Of a stretch of 64,000 nucleotides of DNA, positions 10,273 to 17,194 are shown in pieces. The DNA lies in NCBI GenBank assembly GCA_034002745.1, contig JAVEZY010000002.1, forward strand, positions 82,044 to 146,043, given 5' to 3'. Numbering within the stretch: position 1 is the stretch's first letter; each line of letters opens with the position of its first letter. The notes below the pieces were generated by a model. That model did not search any database. It had not been told where the DNA came from and saw nothing but the letters and a program-made list of their open reading frames with translations. The position numbers were made by a program, and so were the translations under genes. The DNA is from JAITWN01 sp034002745 (GTDB taxonomy: Bacteria; Pseudomonadota; Gammaproteobacteria; SZUA-140).

Positions 10273-11055
10273 TCAGGTGAAGAAACCCGAAAAGGCTCGC
10301 ACCAGGCCGCCCTTGCCGGCCTGCATGCGGGGCCCGGCAAGCAGCGTGGCGTCGCTGGCATAGCTCGGTGGTCCAGGTTCCACGCGGATGGCCGCCATGT
10401 CGCTGTCGGTCACGCGTTGCAGATGCACCGTATCGGACCACAGGCTGCCGTCCTCCCGTCCCCAGGTGGAAAGGAGGGGTGCCGGGAGGCTCAGCTTTTC
10501 CACCGGAAGCGGCGAATCGGCACGATTCTCGACCCGCAGCGCAGTCACCACCCGGTACGCGCGCATCGGGACTTCGGCGAGCACATTACGGGCCTGGGTG
10601 CGGGCGGCATAGCAGATCTCTCCGGTGCGCGTCGATGGCCCGAACCAGGTGTCGGAGGGACGGGAAGCGGGAATCTCGCGCAGCAGCTGGTCGTTCTCGC
10701 CGGCGACGACGCCGACCCATACCGGCGTACTGATATAGAAGATCGTCTCCTCGCCAGGCAGCACGAATACGGCCTGCCGCGGACGTACCACCATCGGCCG
10801 ATCGGCGAGCATGGGACGGAAAGCGATTCGATCCTGCGGATCGCGGCAGGCGTAACGCACATACTTGTCGTCGGGCCGCTCATCGCTCATTTCGAGCATG
10901 ACCCCCGGGACAGCCTCCGTTTCGTCCACTTCCTCTGCCGACAGCAGCCATTCGCTGCCACTGCGGTGTGCTTTGAGAATCAGCGGACCCAGGCGCAGTC
11001 GCAGCGTGCGACCCGAGACCACATGGCGCGGCATCCACCAGAGTCCCTGGTTCAT
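10273..11055 (-). CDS. DUF432-like protein, upstream partner of mscS
   Basis: The 260-residue soluble protein has no signal peptide or membrane helix. Its all-beta character (GRTLRLRLGPLILKAHR, AVFVLPGEETIFYISTPVWVGV) and its close coupling to an MscS gene fit the DUF432 family, which I recall as often adjacent to MscS channels. That family call is moderate. A start at 11055 (MNQGLWW) has ggtgag nine bases upstream; alternatives at 11076 and 11085 would overlap the GIY-YIG gene. The stop is 2 bp before the mscS ATG. A regulatory or sensory role for the channel is inference. Confidence 0.72.
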   Translation of the reverse strand: MNQGLWWMPRHVVSGRTLRLRLGPLILKAHRSGSEWLLSAEEVDETEAVPGVMLEMSDERPDDKYVRYACRDPQDRIAFRPMLADRPMVVRPRQAVFVLPGEETIFYISTPVWVGVVAGENDQLLREIPASRPSDTWFGPSTRTGEICYAARTQARNVLAEVPMRAYRVVTALRVENRADSPLPVEKLSLPAPLLSTWGREDGSLWSDTVHLQRVTDSDMAAIRVEPGPPSYASDATLLAGPRMQAGKGGLVRAFSGFFT

Positions 11056-11065
11056 CGGCGCAGGC

Positions 11066-11353
11066 TCACCGGCCATCGCCTGCATGCCCCAGCGCGTCCA
11101 GCGCCATCTTCCCTGCGATCAGCATTTCCTTGGATTCCCGCGGCAGCTTCTTGATGCGGTGCTCGATGCGCAGCGCCGTGCCGCGGTCGCCGGCAGCGCA
11201 GGTGAATACCAGGCGCAGCGGGCCGCGGCCACGCAGGTAGCGTGCCGCACGTGGCCCGCCGCTGGCATGCTCGCGCAGACGTCGATCGACGGCGTTGGTG
11301 ATGCCGGTGTAGAGCGTATCGTCGGCGCAGTGGATGATGTAGACGGACCACAC
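11066..11353 (-). CDS. GIY-YIG nuclease family protein
   Basis: The 95-residue single-domain protein opens with WSVYIIHCADDTLYTGIT, the GIY-YIG signature in its YhbQ/UPF0213 form (VYII ... LYTGIT). It keeps the catalytic Arg in LREHASGG and continues to ALRIEHRIKKLPRESKEMLI. Small stand-alone members act on DNA, and E. coli YhbQ has reported nuclease activity. It is the first gene of the minus-strand series continuing to the DUF432-like gene, mscS and pldA. Confidence 0.9.
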   Translation of the reverse strand: MWSVYIIHCADDTLYTGITNAVDRRLREHASGGPRAARYLRGRGPLRLVFTCAAGDRGTALRIEHRIKKLPRESKEMLIAGKMALDALGHAGDGR

Positions 11354-11484
11354 ATGAAAACTCCGGTGTTTGGAGAAGTCTATGTGCTCGCCGGGCCGAT
11401 TTCCAGCCGCGACGATGCCTCGCTAGCCGGCGGCGCCGACCGTATAATGGTCAGCACCACCGCGCGGCGATCCGGATACATGCC

Positions 11485-11874
11485 ATGAGCCTGGAAATGC
11501 AGATCGACGAATCCCTCAATGTCTTCGGCGAACCGCTGGAAACCTGCGGCATCCGTCCACTGACCGGATTCTTTCGCGATGGCTGCTGCAACACCAGCGG
11601 CGCCGACGCCGGCTCACATACGGTGTGCATCGAAGCCACGCGCGATTTCCTGGAATTCTCCCGCTTCCGCGGCAACGATCTCAGCACGCCAGTGCCCGAG
11701 TTCGCTTTTTCGGGCCTGCAGGCCGGCGACCGCTGGTGTCTATGCGCCGCCCGCTGGCTCGAGGCGCACGAACTCGGGATGGCGCCGCGGGTATACCTGC
11801 GCAGTACCCATCGCCGCGCGCTGGAAGTGATACCGCTGGAGTTGTTGCGGCGTTACGCCGCCGATCTGAACTGA
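11485..11874 (+). CDS. DUF2237 family protein
   Basis: The 129-residue protein matches DUF2237 end to end: NVFGEPLETCGIRPLTGFFR, DGCCNTSGADAGSHTVCIEA, FLEFSRFRGNDLSTP, and AGDRWCLCAARWLEA. The many conserved Cys and His suggest metal binding. No biochemical role is established for the family. The length is typical. It stands alone between divergent and convergent neighbours. Confidence 0.9.
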   Translation: MSLEMQIDESLNVFGEPLETCGIRPLTGFFRDGCCNTSGADAGSHTVCIEATRDFLEFSRFRGNDLSTPVPEFAFSGLQAGDRWCLCAARWLEAHELGMAPRVYLRSTHRRALEVIPLELLRRYAADLN

Positions 11875-11914
11875 TCCGGGGTCGATCGACCCCGGTCCGC
11901 GAACCTAGCGACGG

Positions 11915-12202
11915 TCACAGGCGAGCGCCGAGTACGGACAGCAGCTCGAGCAGAGCGCGTCGCCCGCGCCGATTGAGGGCTTCCCAGGCCGAGAGCAGTT
12001 CCACCTCCTTCGCCGTCAGCGCATAGGCTTCCGCCGGCTCCCGGATCTCGGGGACCAGAAGCGGGTGCTCATCCAGGCTTTCCTGCAGCCGCAGCACGAG
12101 TTCGGCGTTCATGCTCCGTCGGTTCGCCTGTGCCGATCTTTCCAGATGGTGTCGCAGTTCCGCGGGCATGCGCAAACCGAAGGGATTGATGTTGCGTGAC
12201 AT
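11915..12202 (-). CDS. Arc-family ribbon-helix-helix DNA-binding protein
   Basis: The 95-residue protein begins MSRNINPFGLRMPAELRHHL, a ribbon-helix-helix fold in which the first strand (NPFGLRM) contacts DNA. It continues with helices ERSAQANRRSMNAELVLRLQES, as in Arc and MNT repressors. ATG 12202 is chosen because the conserved fold starts there; the open frame upstream to 12247 covers promoter-like DNA. It faces a strong promoter (12229-12257) that carries a TAGTTA direct repeat, a plausible operator for this protein. No toxin gene is adjacent. Confidence 0.85.
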   Translation of the reverse strand: MSRNINPFGLRMPAELRHHLERSAQANRRSMNAELVLRLQESLDEHPLLVPEIREPAEAYALTAKEVELLSAWEALNRRGRRALLELLSVLGARL

Positions 12203-12228
12203 GGCGCCTGATTCTAGACAAAAAGGCG

Positions 12229-12257
12229 TTGACACGAATCGTTTCACGGTATAGTTA
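12229..12257 (+). promoter_or_regulatory. Sigma70-type promoter with TAGTTA direct repeat
   Basis: TTGACA at 12229-12234 is a perfect -35 box. A -10 box follows as TATAGT (15-bp spacer) or TAGTTA (17-bp spacer, 12252-12257). TAGTTA repeats at 12260-12265, eight bases later, giving a direct repeat suitable for a ribbon-helix-helix dimer such as the divergent gene product. Confidence 0.6.
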
Positions 12258-12265
12258 TCTAGTTA

Positions 12266-12329
12266 CACCACGATGGCGGAACCAGGAGGAGCCACCGTGT
12301 GATGGACATTGAAGTCCATGGATTTTTTT
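12266..12329 (+). ncRNA. Putative short terminated transcript or attenuated leader
   Basis: Downstream of the promoter lies a stretch of about 65 bases that ends in an intrinsic-terminator shape: stem atggac (12302-12307), loop attgaa, stem gtccat (12314-12319), then GGATTTTTTT. A nine-codon frame (MAEPGGATV) starts with ATG at 12273 after the promoter and ends in TGA just before the stem. The whole may be a small RNA or an attenuator leader for the GGDEF-like gene that follows. Expression is not shown. Confidence 0.45.
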
Positions 12330-12345
12330 CCCCGGCGCTGCGGTC

Positions 12346-12774
12346 GTGGGAGCCGTGACAGGGCGCGCGCGCGGCGCCGCCCGCGAGGCATTCCGGCGTG
12401 AACTGGCGCGCGCGGCGCGTCATCGATATCCCCTCGGGGTTGCCCTGATCGATCCCGGCACGCATCGGCGATGCGGCGAGTACCTGTGTGAATTGCGCTG
12501 GGTGATCGGCCTCGCCGTGCGCGCCGGAGATCAGGTGTGCACCCGCGATTCCGGCGACATCCTGATCCTGCTCCCCGGCATGCCGGACAACCGTCTTGCC
12601 TCTCGCATCAGGGTGGTGAGCGCTGCCGCGCGCTCGGCGTCGCGCGTCGTCGATGCGCCTGTGCTGCGCTGGGGTGTCGCCGCTTTCCCCCGCGATGGTA
12701 TGCTCCCCGACATACTGATCGGATCGGCGATTGCCGCCATGCAGACGGCCGGACCCTTGGAGCGGACTGATTGA
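12346..12774 (+). CDS. Degenerate GGDEF-like domain protein, 142 aa
   Basis: The product resembles a GGDEF domain in its general pattern: an RRELARAARHRYPLGVALID-like opening strand, VRAGDQVCTRDSGDILILLPG where the GGDEF loop would be, and ALRWGVAAFP-type and SAIAAMQTA segments near the end. The GGDEF motif itself is absent (RDSGD), so diguanylate cyclase activity is not expected. It could bind nucleotide or a partner. The start is probably GTG 12346. It follows the promoter/terminator leader and precedes a response regulator on the same strand. Confidence 0.62.
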   Translation: MGAVTGRARGAAREAFRRELARAARHRYPLGVALIDPGTHRRCGEYLCELRWVIGLAVRAGDQVCTRDSGDILILLPGMPDNRLASRIRVVSAAARSASRVVDAPVLRWGVAAFPRDGMLPDILIGSAIAAMQTAGPLERTD

Positions 12775-12981
12775 TAATCGTCAATGCGCCGACGGTCGCC
12801 CAGCTGCAAGATGAGGCAAGGAAATCATCCCCGCAGGATCCAGAAGCCGGTCGCTGCCGCAAGGAGCGGGCAGTGCTTTTTCCTGAGGGCGACGCGACAA
12901 TGGTACGTTGCCGTCATGCTGCAGCGTCTCGGCCGTGCCCCCTGGGGCAGGTGGCGCGACCCGCATCGAGGAACCGGCACC

Positions 12982-13470
12982 ATGGATAATGCAACGCTCA
13001 ATCCGGCCATCGAAATCCTGCTTGTCGAGGACAACCCCGATGATATCGAGCTGACCCTGCGCGCCTTGAGAAGGGCGGGGCTGAGCAACGAGATCATCGT
13101 CGCGCGCGATGGCCAGGAAGCGCTGGACTATATCTTCTGTGAAGGCAGCCACGCCGGGCGCAGCATCAATGACACGCCCAAGGTGATCCTGCTGGATCTC
13201 AAGCTGCCGAAGGTGGACGGGCTGGAGGTCTTGCGCCGCATCAAGAGTGACGACCGCACGCGCATGATCCCCACGGTGATCCTGACGTCGTCGATGGAGT
13301 TGCAGGACGTGGTCGGCTCCTATGAGTTGGGAGTCAACAGCTACATCGTCAAGCCAGTGAATTTCGAGCGCTTTTCGGCGGCGGTTCAAAAGCTCGGTAT
13401 GTACTGGCTGCTGATCAATCAGCCGCCGCGGCGTGAAGGAGAGAAAGGAAAGAGGACGGATGAGCGTTGA
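12982..13470 (+). CDS. Single-domain response regulator (Rcp1-like)
   Basis: The 162-residue protein is a receiver domain only. It has acidic residues EDNPDD (about 16-21), phospho-acceptor Asp72 in VILLDLKLPKVDGLEVL, a switch Thr/Ser in VILTSSMELQD, and the Lys of SYIVKPVNFE. Members of this class partner with histidine kinases such as phytochromes and have no output domain. ATG 12982 begins the conserved part; the longer upstream frame is not conserved in character. The C-terminal tail PPRREGEKGKRTDER is encoded by the left arm of repeat copy B and is unusually basic. Confidence 0.88.
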   Translation: MDNATLNPAIEILLVEDNPDDIELTLRALRRAGLSNEIIVARDGQEALDYIFCEGSHAGRSINDTPKVILLDLKLPKVDGLEVLRRIKSDDRTRMIPTVILTSSMELQDVVGSYELGVNSYIVKPVNFERFSAAVQKLGMYWLLINQPPRREGEKGKRTDER

Positions 13471-13560
13471 GGGATGAAGCGGTCGCGTCGGCTGATTCGA
13501 TGGCGTTTCCCTTTCATCTTTTCCCTTTCGTCTCCCGTTCTGTATCCTTTCCCCTTCGCG
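13432..13560. repeat. Dispersed purine/pyrimidine palindromic element, copy B
   Basis: A purine-rich left arm (from 13432, gaaggagagaaaggaaagagg) encodes the basic tail of the response regulator. The pyrimidine-rich right arm contains CTTTCATCT at 13511-13519, the reverse complement of the AGATGAAAG core found in copies C and D. The right arm lies just upstream of the small beta-barrel gene. Confidence 0.5.
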
Positions 13561-13574
13561 AGGAGAATCCAAGA

Positions 13575-14060
13575 ATGAAGAACAGGGCGGGAATCGTCGT
13601 TACGCTGGTGTGCGGGCTGGGTTGCGGCGTCATCCAGGCGCAGGGATCGTTCGGTGTCGGCATCATCGTAGGTGAGCCAACCGGCCTGACCATGAAGCGC
13701 TGGCTCAACAACACCCATGCGATAGATGCTGGTGCGGCATGGTCGTTCTCCGAGAACGAATCGTTCCAGTTCCATGCCGATTATCTGATCCACGACTTTA
13801 ATATGCTGCGTCCCGCGGACTTCGAAGGTCGGGTATCGTTGTTCTACGGGCTTGGCGGCAGGATCAAGCTGGAGGATGACGACGGCAGTGGCAGGAACGA
13901 GGACGACACGCTGGTCGGCATTCGCATTCCGCTCGGCATCACCTACCACTTCCCCCTTCAGCCGGTCGAACTTTTCGGTGAATTCGTGCCGATTCTCGAT
14001 CTCGCTCCGGACACTGATCTGGACATCAACCTGGCGATCGGGGCACGACTCTATTTCTGA
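13575..14060 (+). CDS. Small secreted beta-barrel-like outer-membrane protein
   Basis: The 161-residue product has a signal peptide (MKNRAGIVVTLVCGLGCGVIQAQ) and then alternating strands such as FGVGIIVGEPTGLTMKRWL, AIDAGAAWSF, FQFHADYLIHDFN, VSLFYGLGGRIKL and INLAIGARLYF. It ends in Phe, as is usual for outer-membrane barrels inserted by BAM. About eight short strands suggest a small barrel. ATG 13575 has gaggag at a good distance. The gene ends 10 bp inside the convergent RibD-like gene. Confidence 0.75.
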   Translation: MKNRAGIVVTLVCGLGCGVIQAQGSFGVGIIVGEPTGLTMKRWLNNTHAIDAGAAWSFSENESFQFHADYLIHDFNMLRPADFEGRVSLFYGLGGRIKLEDDDGSGRNEDDTLVGIRIPLGITYHFPLQPVELFGEFVPILDLAPDTDLDINLAIGARLYF

Positions 14061-14899
14061 GCAGGCTGGTCGGCGCGGGCCGCGGCATCGAAAACGGCGA
14101 ACAGCTGGCCGCAGCCCTTCGGCTCGAGTTCGTCGTGCCATAGTTCGCTGAGTCCGAAGCACGGCGGCGGACACAGCGGTGCCCCGGTGGTCAGAGTGTC
14201 GAAGACCTCGCCGCCGAGCAGCAGCGGCACCAGGGTCAGATAGATCCGATCCATCCGCCCGGCCCGCAGCAAGGCGGAGTGCACCTTCGGTCCCGCCACC
14301 GAACAAACGACCTTGCAGGGGGCGAGGGCGGCCAGCAGCTGATGGCCGTCGATGTCCGGCCCCTCACCGCAAACCCGGACATCGTAGCCTCGGGCGCGGG
14401 CTTCGGCCAGTCGACCCGCTTCGGAGCTGCCCCATGTCAGCACCGTAATCTCCCCCGCGATCCCCGGCAGCCGTTCCCTGGGGGGAAGATCCAGCTTCGC
14501 GCTCACCGCCGCCACGCGCGGCCCTGGCGTCAGACCGTTCATCTGGCGCCAGGCCGTCAGTTCCGCGGCATCCGCTCCCAGCGTCAGCATGTCGGTTCCG
14601 CGCCCGGCGGCTGCTGCGTGCAGATGCCGCGCACTGGTCAGCAGGATGTCCGCCTGGGCCGCCAGCTCGTGATACAGGCGCTGATCATGCGCATTGCTGC
14701 ACGCCGGCGGCACCTCGCGCACGTCCTGCGGGTTCTTCCATGAGATCCGTCCGTCCAGACTGACGATGAAATTGGTATAGACGAACGGCTTGCCGGACGC
14801 TCCACGCCGGTGCAGCCGGTGACCCAGGAAACATCCGGACAAAAGGGCGTCAGCGCCGGCCGGAACCAGCCGCTTGAGCCGGGGTGCCGGGTCCTTCAA
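14051..14899 (-). CDS. RibD C-terminal-domain reductase family protein
   Basis: The 282-residue protein carries the dihydrofolate-reductase-like RibD_C fold: VYTNFIVSLDGRISWKNP near residue 40, DILLTSARHLHAAA, then VRVCGEGPDIDGHQLLAAL and RIYLTLVPLLLGGEVFDTL. In riboflavin synthesis RibD_C reduces the ribosyl group with NADPH; stand-alone members may reduce other substrates. No deaminase domain and no other rib genes are present, so the substrate is uncertain. Confidence 0.85.
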   Translation of the reverse strand: MKDPAPRLKRLVPAGADALLSGCFLGHRLHRRGASGKPFVYTNFIVSLDGRISWKNPQDVREVPPACSNAHDQRLYHELAAQADILLTSARHLHAAAAGRGTDMLTLGADAAELTAWRQMNGLTPGPRVAAVSAKLDLPPRERLPGIAGEITVLTWGSSEAGRLAEARARGYDVRVCGEGPDIDGHQLLAALAPCKVVCSVAGPKVHSALLRAGRMDRIYLTLVPLLLGGEVFDTLTTGAPLCPPPCFGLSELWHDELEPKGCGQLFAVFDAAARADQPAQK

Positions 14900-15022
14900 A
14901 CCGGAATTCCCGCAGCTTCCGTGGGCACATCATTCATTGCGCAATTTTCGCTCCGCCAGAGAGTCATTCAAGTCCGAAGTCGGGGGTAACGATAACCCAT
15001 CGTGGCTATACATCTTCAGGGA

Positions 15023-15649
15023 ATGATGACCCATATTGTGGCAGGGAGTTTCAATGTCTCGGTAGCCGTGGTCCGGGTGCTTGCCCTGGTCCTGGCTTTC
15101 GCCGGCGTCGCGGCTGCCCAATCGGAGCCGCATGCCGCGCCGGTTTCGGATGTTGCATACGTTGGTCATGAGAGCTGCGCCATGTGTCACAAGGCCCAAT
15201 TCGAAGACTGGCGCCGCAGTTCGCATGCGCGCGCCTTCGAGCTGCTGAAGCCGGGGCAGCGTCGCGCGCCCAAGCGGAAGGCCGACCTCGATCCGTCCCG
15301 CGACTACACCAGCGATCAGGATTGCCTGCGCTGTCATACCACCGGCTATCGCTTGCCCGGTGGTTTCGTGAGTGTGCGCGAAACACCCGATCGCGTCGGT
15401 ATCGGCTGCGAGATGTGTCATGGGCCCGGCAAGAGGTACCGCGAAATCCACAAGTCCCGGCGCGGAAGCCTCGATCGTGCCGAACTGATCGCCGCCGGGC
15501 AGCGTTACGCTTCGGAGGATGCTTCCGTATGCGTTGCCTGTCATGAACACGAGGATACGCCGTTTCAACCCGCCCTCGATCACAAGTACGAATTCGATCT
15601 CGCGGAGCGCCTGAAGAAAACCCGAAGTTTTCATCGCAGCTACGAGTGA
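15023..15649 (+). CDS. Tetrahaem c-type cytochrome, cytochrome c554-like
   Basis: After a signal peptide (VVRVLALVLAFAGVAAAQ) the protein has four CXXCH haem sites: CAMCH, CLRCH, CEMCH and CVACH. The opening VGHESCAMCHKAQFEDW and the CEMCHGPGKRYREIH segment match the cytochrome c554/NrfB-like PF13435 pattern. It is a periplasmic electron carrier. The start could be ATG 15023 or 15026, or GTG 15002. It ends nine bases before a diguanylate cyclase whose sensor domain also carries a haem-like motif, and it lies 1.5 kb from the MtrB/MtrA conduit genes, so it may exchange electrons with them. Confidence 0.85.
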   Translation: MMTHIVAGSFNVSVAVVRVLALVLAFAGVAAAQSEPHAAPVSDVAYVGHESCAMCHKAQFEDWRRSSHARAFELLKPGQRRAPKRKADLDPSRDYTSDQDCLRCHTTGYRLPGGFVSVRETPDRVGIGCEMCHGPGKRYREIHKSRRGSLDRAELIAAGQRYASEDASVCVACHEHEDTPFQPALDHKYEFDLAERLKKTRSFHRSYE

Positions 15650-15658
15650 TGAGCGCCG

Positions 15659-17194
15659 GTGTATAAGCTGATCGCACACCGGCTCAGCGCCAAGCTCATC
15701 CTGGCGATCAGCCTGGTCTGGCTGCCGTTCGTGGTGGTCGCGGTATGGTTGGAGGTACAGCAGGCCCGTCAGCTCGTCATGCAGGAGGTGCAGCGCTGGG
15801 GGGGCTCGGCCGGCGAAGGCGTCCGTGTCGCGCTCAATGCGCTGATGCGCGAGGGCAGGATGAGCGCCCGCTTCTCCTACTTCGAGGATCTGAGGAGCGA
15901 GCTTTCGGAGGTCGAGTCCATCCGCGTCATCCGCGGCCCCCGGGTCAACGAGATCTTCGAGCGGGTGCGCCGTGAATTCGATATCCCGCGCGAACTCGCC
16001 TATATCCACGATAGCGAAGCGGAACTCGCCCGCCTGGAGCGCGAGCTGGCGGAGGTGACCGACCCCGACGAGCGCGCCGACATGATCGGCGCGATGAACG
16101 AGCTGAACTCCGAGATCTTGCGCGCACGGGATCTGGTCCACAGTTACAGCCAGCCGCTGGAGGTGGATCCACGGGAGCGGCCGCGTGACGAGCTCGAGCG
16201 AAGGGTGCTGGAGACGGCGCAGACGGAGTTCACCATCGATGGCGACCTCATGCGCATGGTTGCGCCCTATCGGGTGCGAAAGAACGGTTGCTCCGAGGCC
16301 ACCGGCTGTCATTTCGATGCGCGCGAAGGCGAGGTGCTGGGCGCCGTCGAACTGATGTTCTCGATCGCCGAGGTCAACCGTGACATCCACGGCACGCTCC
16401 TGTCGCAGCTCATCCTGAAAATCCTGGCCAGCCTGGCCAGCCTGGCGCTGATCTTCGTCGTCTTCGATCGCCTGGTGTTCCGCAACATCAACAAGCTGCG
16501 CGGCGCCATGGAGCGTCTGTCGGCTGGCGACCTGGGCGCGCGCTTCGAACTGCCGCCCCGCCGGATGAGCGGAGACGAGATCGATTACCTGGTCATGGGT
16601 TTCAACGATATGGCGCACAAGCTCCAGGAGGACCAGAGCAAGCTGGAGCGCCTCGCGAGTCATGACGGCCTCACCGGGCTGCTGAACCGCACGCGGTTCT
16701 CCGCGGCGTTCAATCTCCTGCTTGCCACGCACCAGCCAGACCGGCCGCTTTCCCTGCTGATGATGGACGTGGATCACTTCAAGAACATCAACGACTCGTT
16801 CGGTCATCAGGTCGGTGACGATGCCCTGCGCATGATCAGCGCCGTGGTGCGCGAGAATGCCCGGCAACAGGATCTGGTCGCGCGCTATGGCGGAGAGGAA
16901 ATCATCATCGCGCTGCCCGACACCGGCGGCGAGGCCGCGCTGGCGATCGCCGAACGGCTGCGCACGGCCATCGCGACACGCCCGCTGGATGATCGCCGCG
17001 GCGATATCCTGCATCTGACCGTCAGCATCGGCGTGGCCGAGCTGCCGCGTCACGCCGACAACGGCGATGACCTGATCCGGGCCGCCGACATGGCGCTCTA
17101 CATGGCCAAGAGCAATGGACGCAACCGGGTAATCATGGCCTCGGCCAGCACAGGCGAGCGGAGGTCTGCGGTACGGACTACCAAAGATATGTGA
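15659..17194 (+). CDS. Diguanylate cyclase with haem-like periplasmic sensor and HAMP
   Basis: The 511-residue protein starts with GTG. It has a first membrane helix (LILAISLVWLPFVVVAVWLEV), a periplasmic domain of about 200 residues, a second helix near residues 244-270, a HAMP domain (RLSAGDLGARFELPPRR), and a GGDEF domain with intact GGEEI and an RxxD inhibitory site (RQQD) just before it, so cyclic-di-GMP synthesis with product feedback is expected. The sensor ends with GCSEATGCHFDAREGEVLGAVEL: Cys211, Cys217 and His218 in a CX5CH arrangement at the place where haem-c sensors have CXXCH. It is likely co-transcribed with the tetrahaem cytochrome. The stop overlaps the convergent mtrB-like gene by 17 bp. 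Confidence 0.88.
   Translation: MYKLIAHRLSAKLILAISLVWLPFVVVAVWLEVQQARQLVMQEVQRWGGSAGEGVRVALNALMREGRMSARFSYFEDLRSELSEVESIRVIRGPRVNEIFERVRREFDIPRELAYIHDSEAELARLERELAEVTDPDERADMIGAMNELNSEILRARDLVHSYSQPLEVDPRERPRDELERRVLETAQTEFTIDGDLMRMVAPYRVRKNGCSEATGCHFDAREGEVLGAVELMFSIAEVNRDIHGTLLSQLILKILASLASLALIFVVFDRLVFRNINKLRGAMERLSAGDLGARFELPPRRMSGDEIDYLVMGFNDMAHKLQEDQSKLERLASHDGLTGLLNRTRFSAAFNLLLATHQPDRPLSLLMMDVDHFKNINDSFGHQVGDDALRMISAVVRENARQQDLVARYGGEEIIIALPDTGGEAALAIAERLRTAIATRPLDDRRGDILHLTVSIGVAELPRHADNGDDLIRAADMALYMAKSNGRNRVIMASASTGERRSAVRTTKDM

Noticed and set aside
14930..17053. Minus-strand open frame of 707 codons
   Set aside because: It lies opposite the tetrahaem cytochrome and diguanylate cyclase, which have clear motifs. 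Long antisense frames are common in GC-rich DNA and this one has no recognisable domain.
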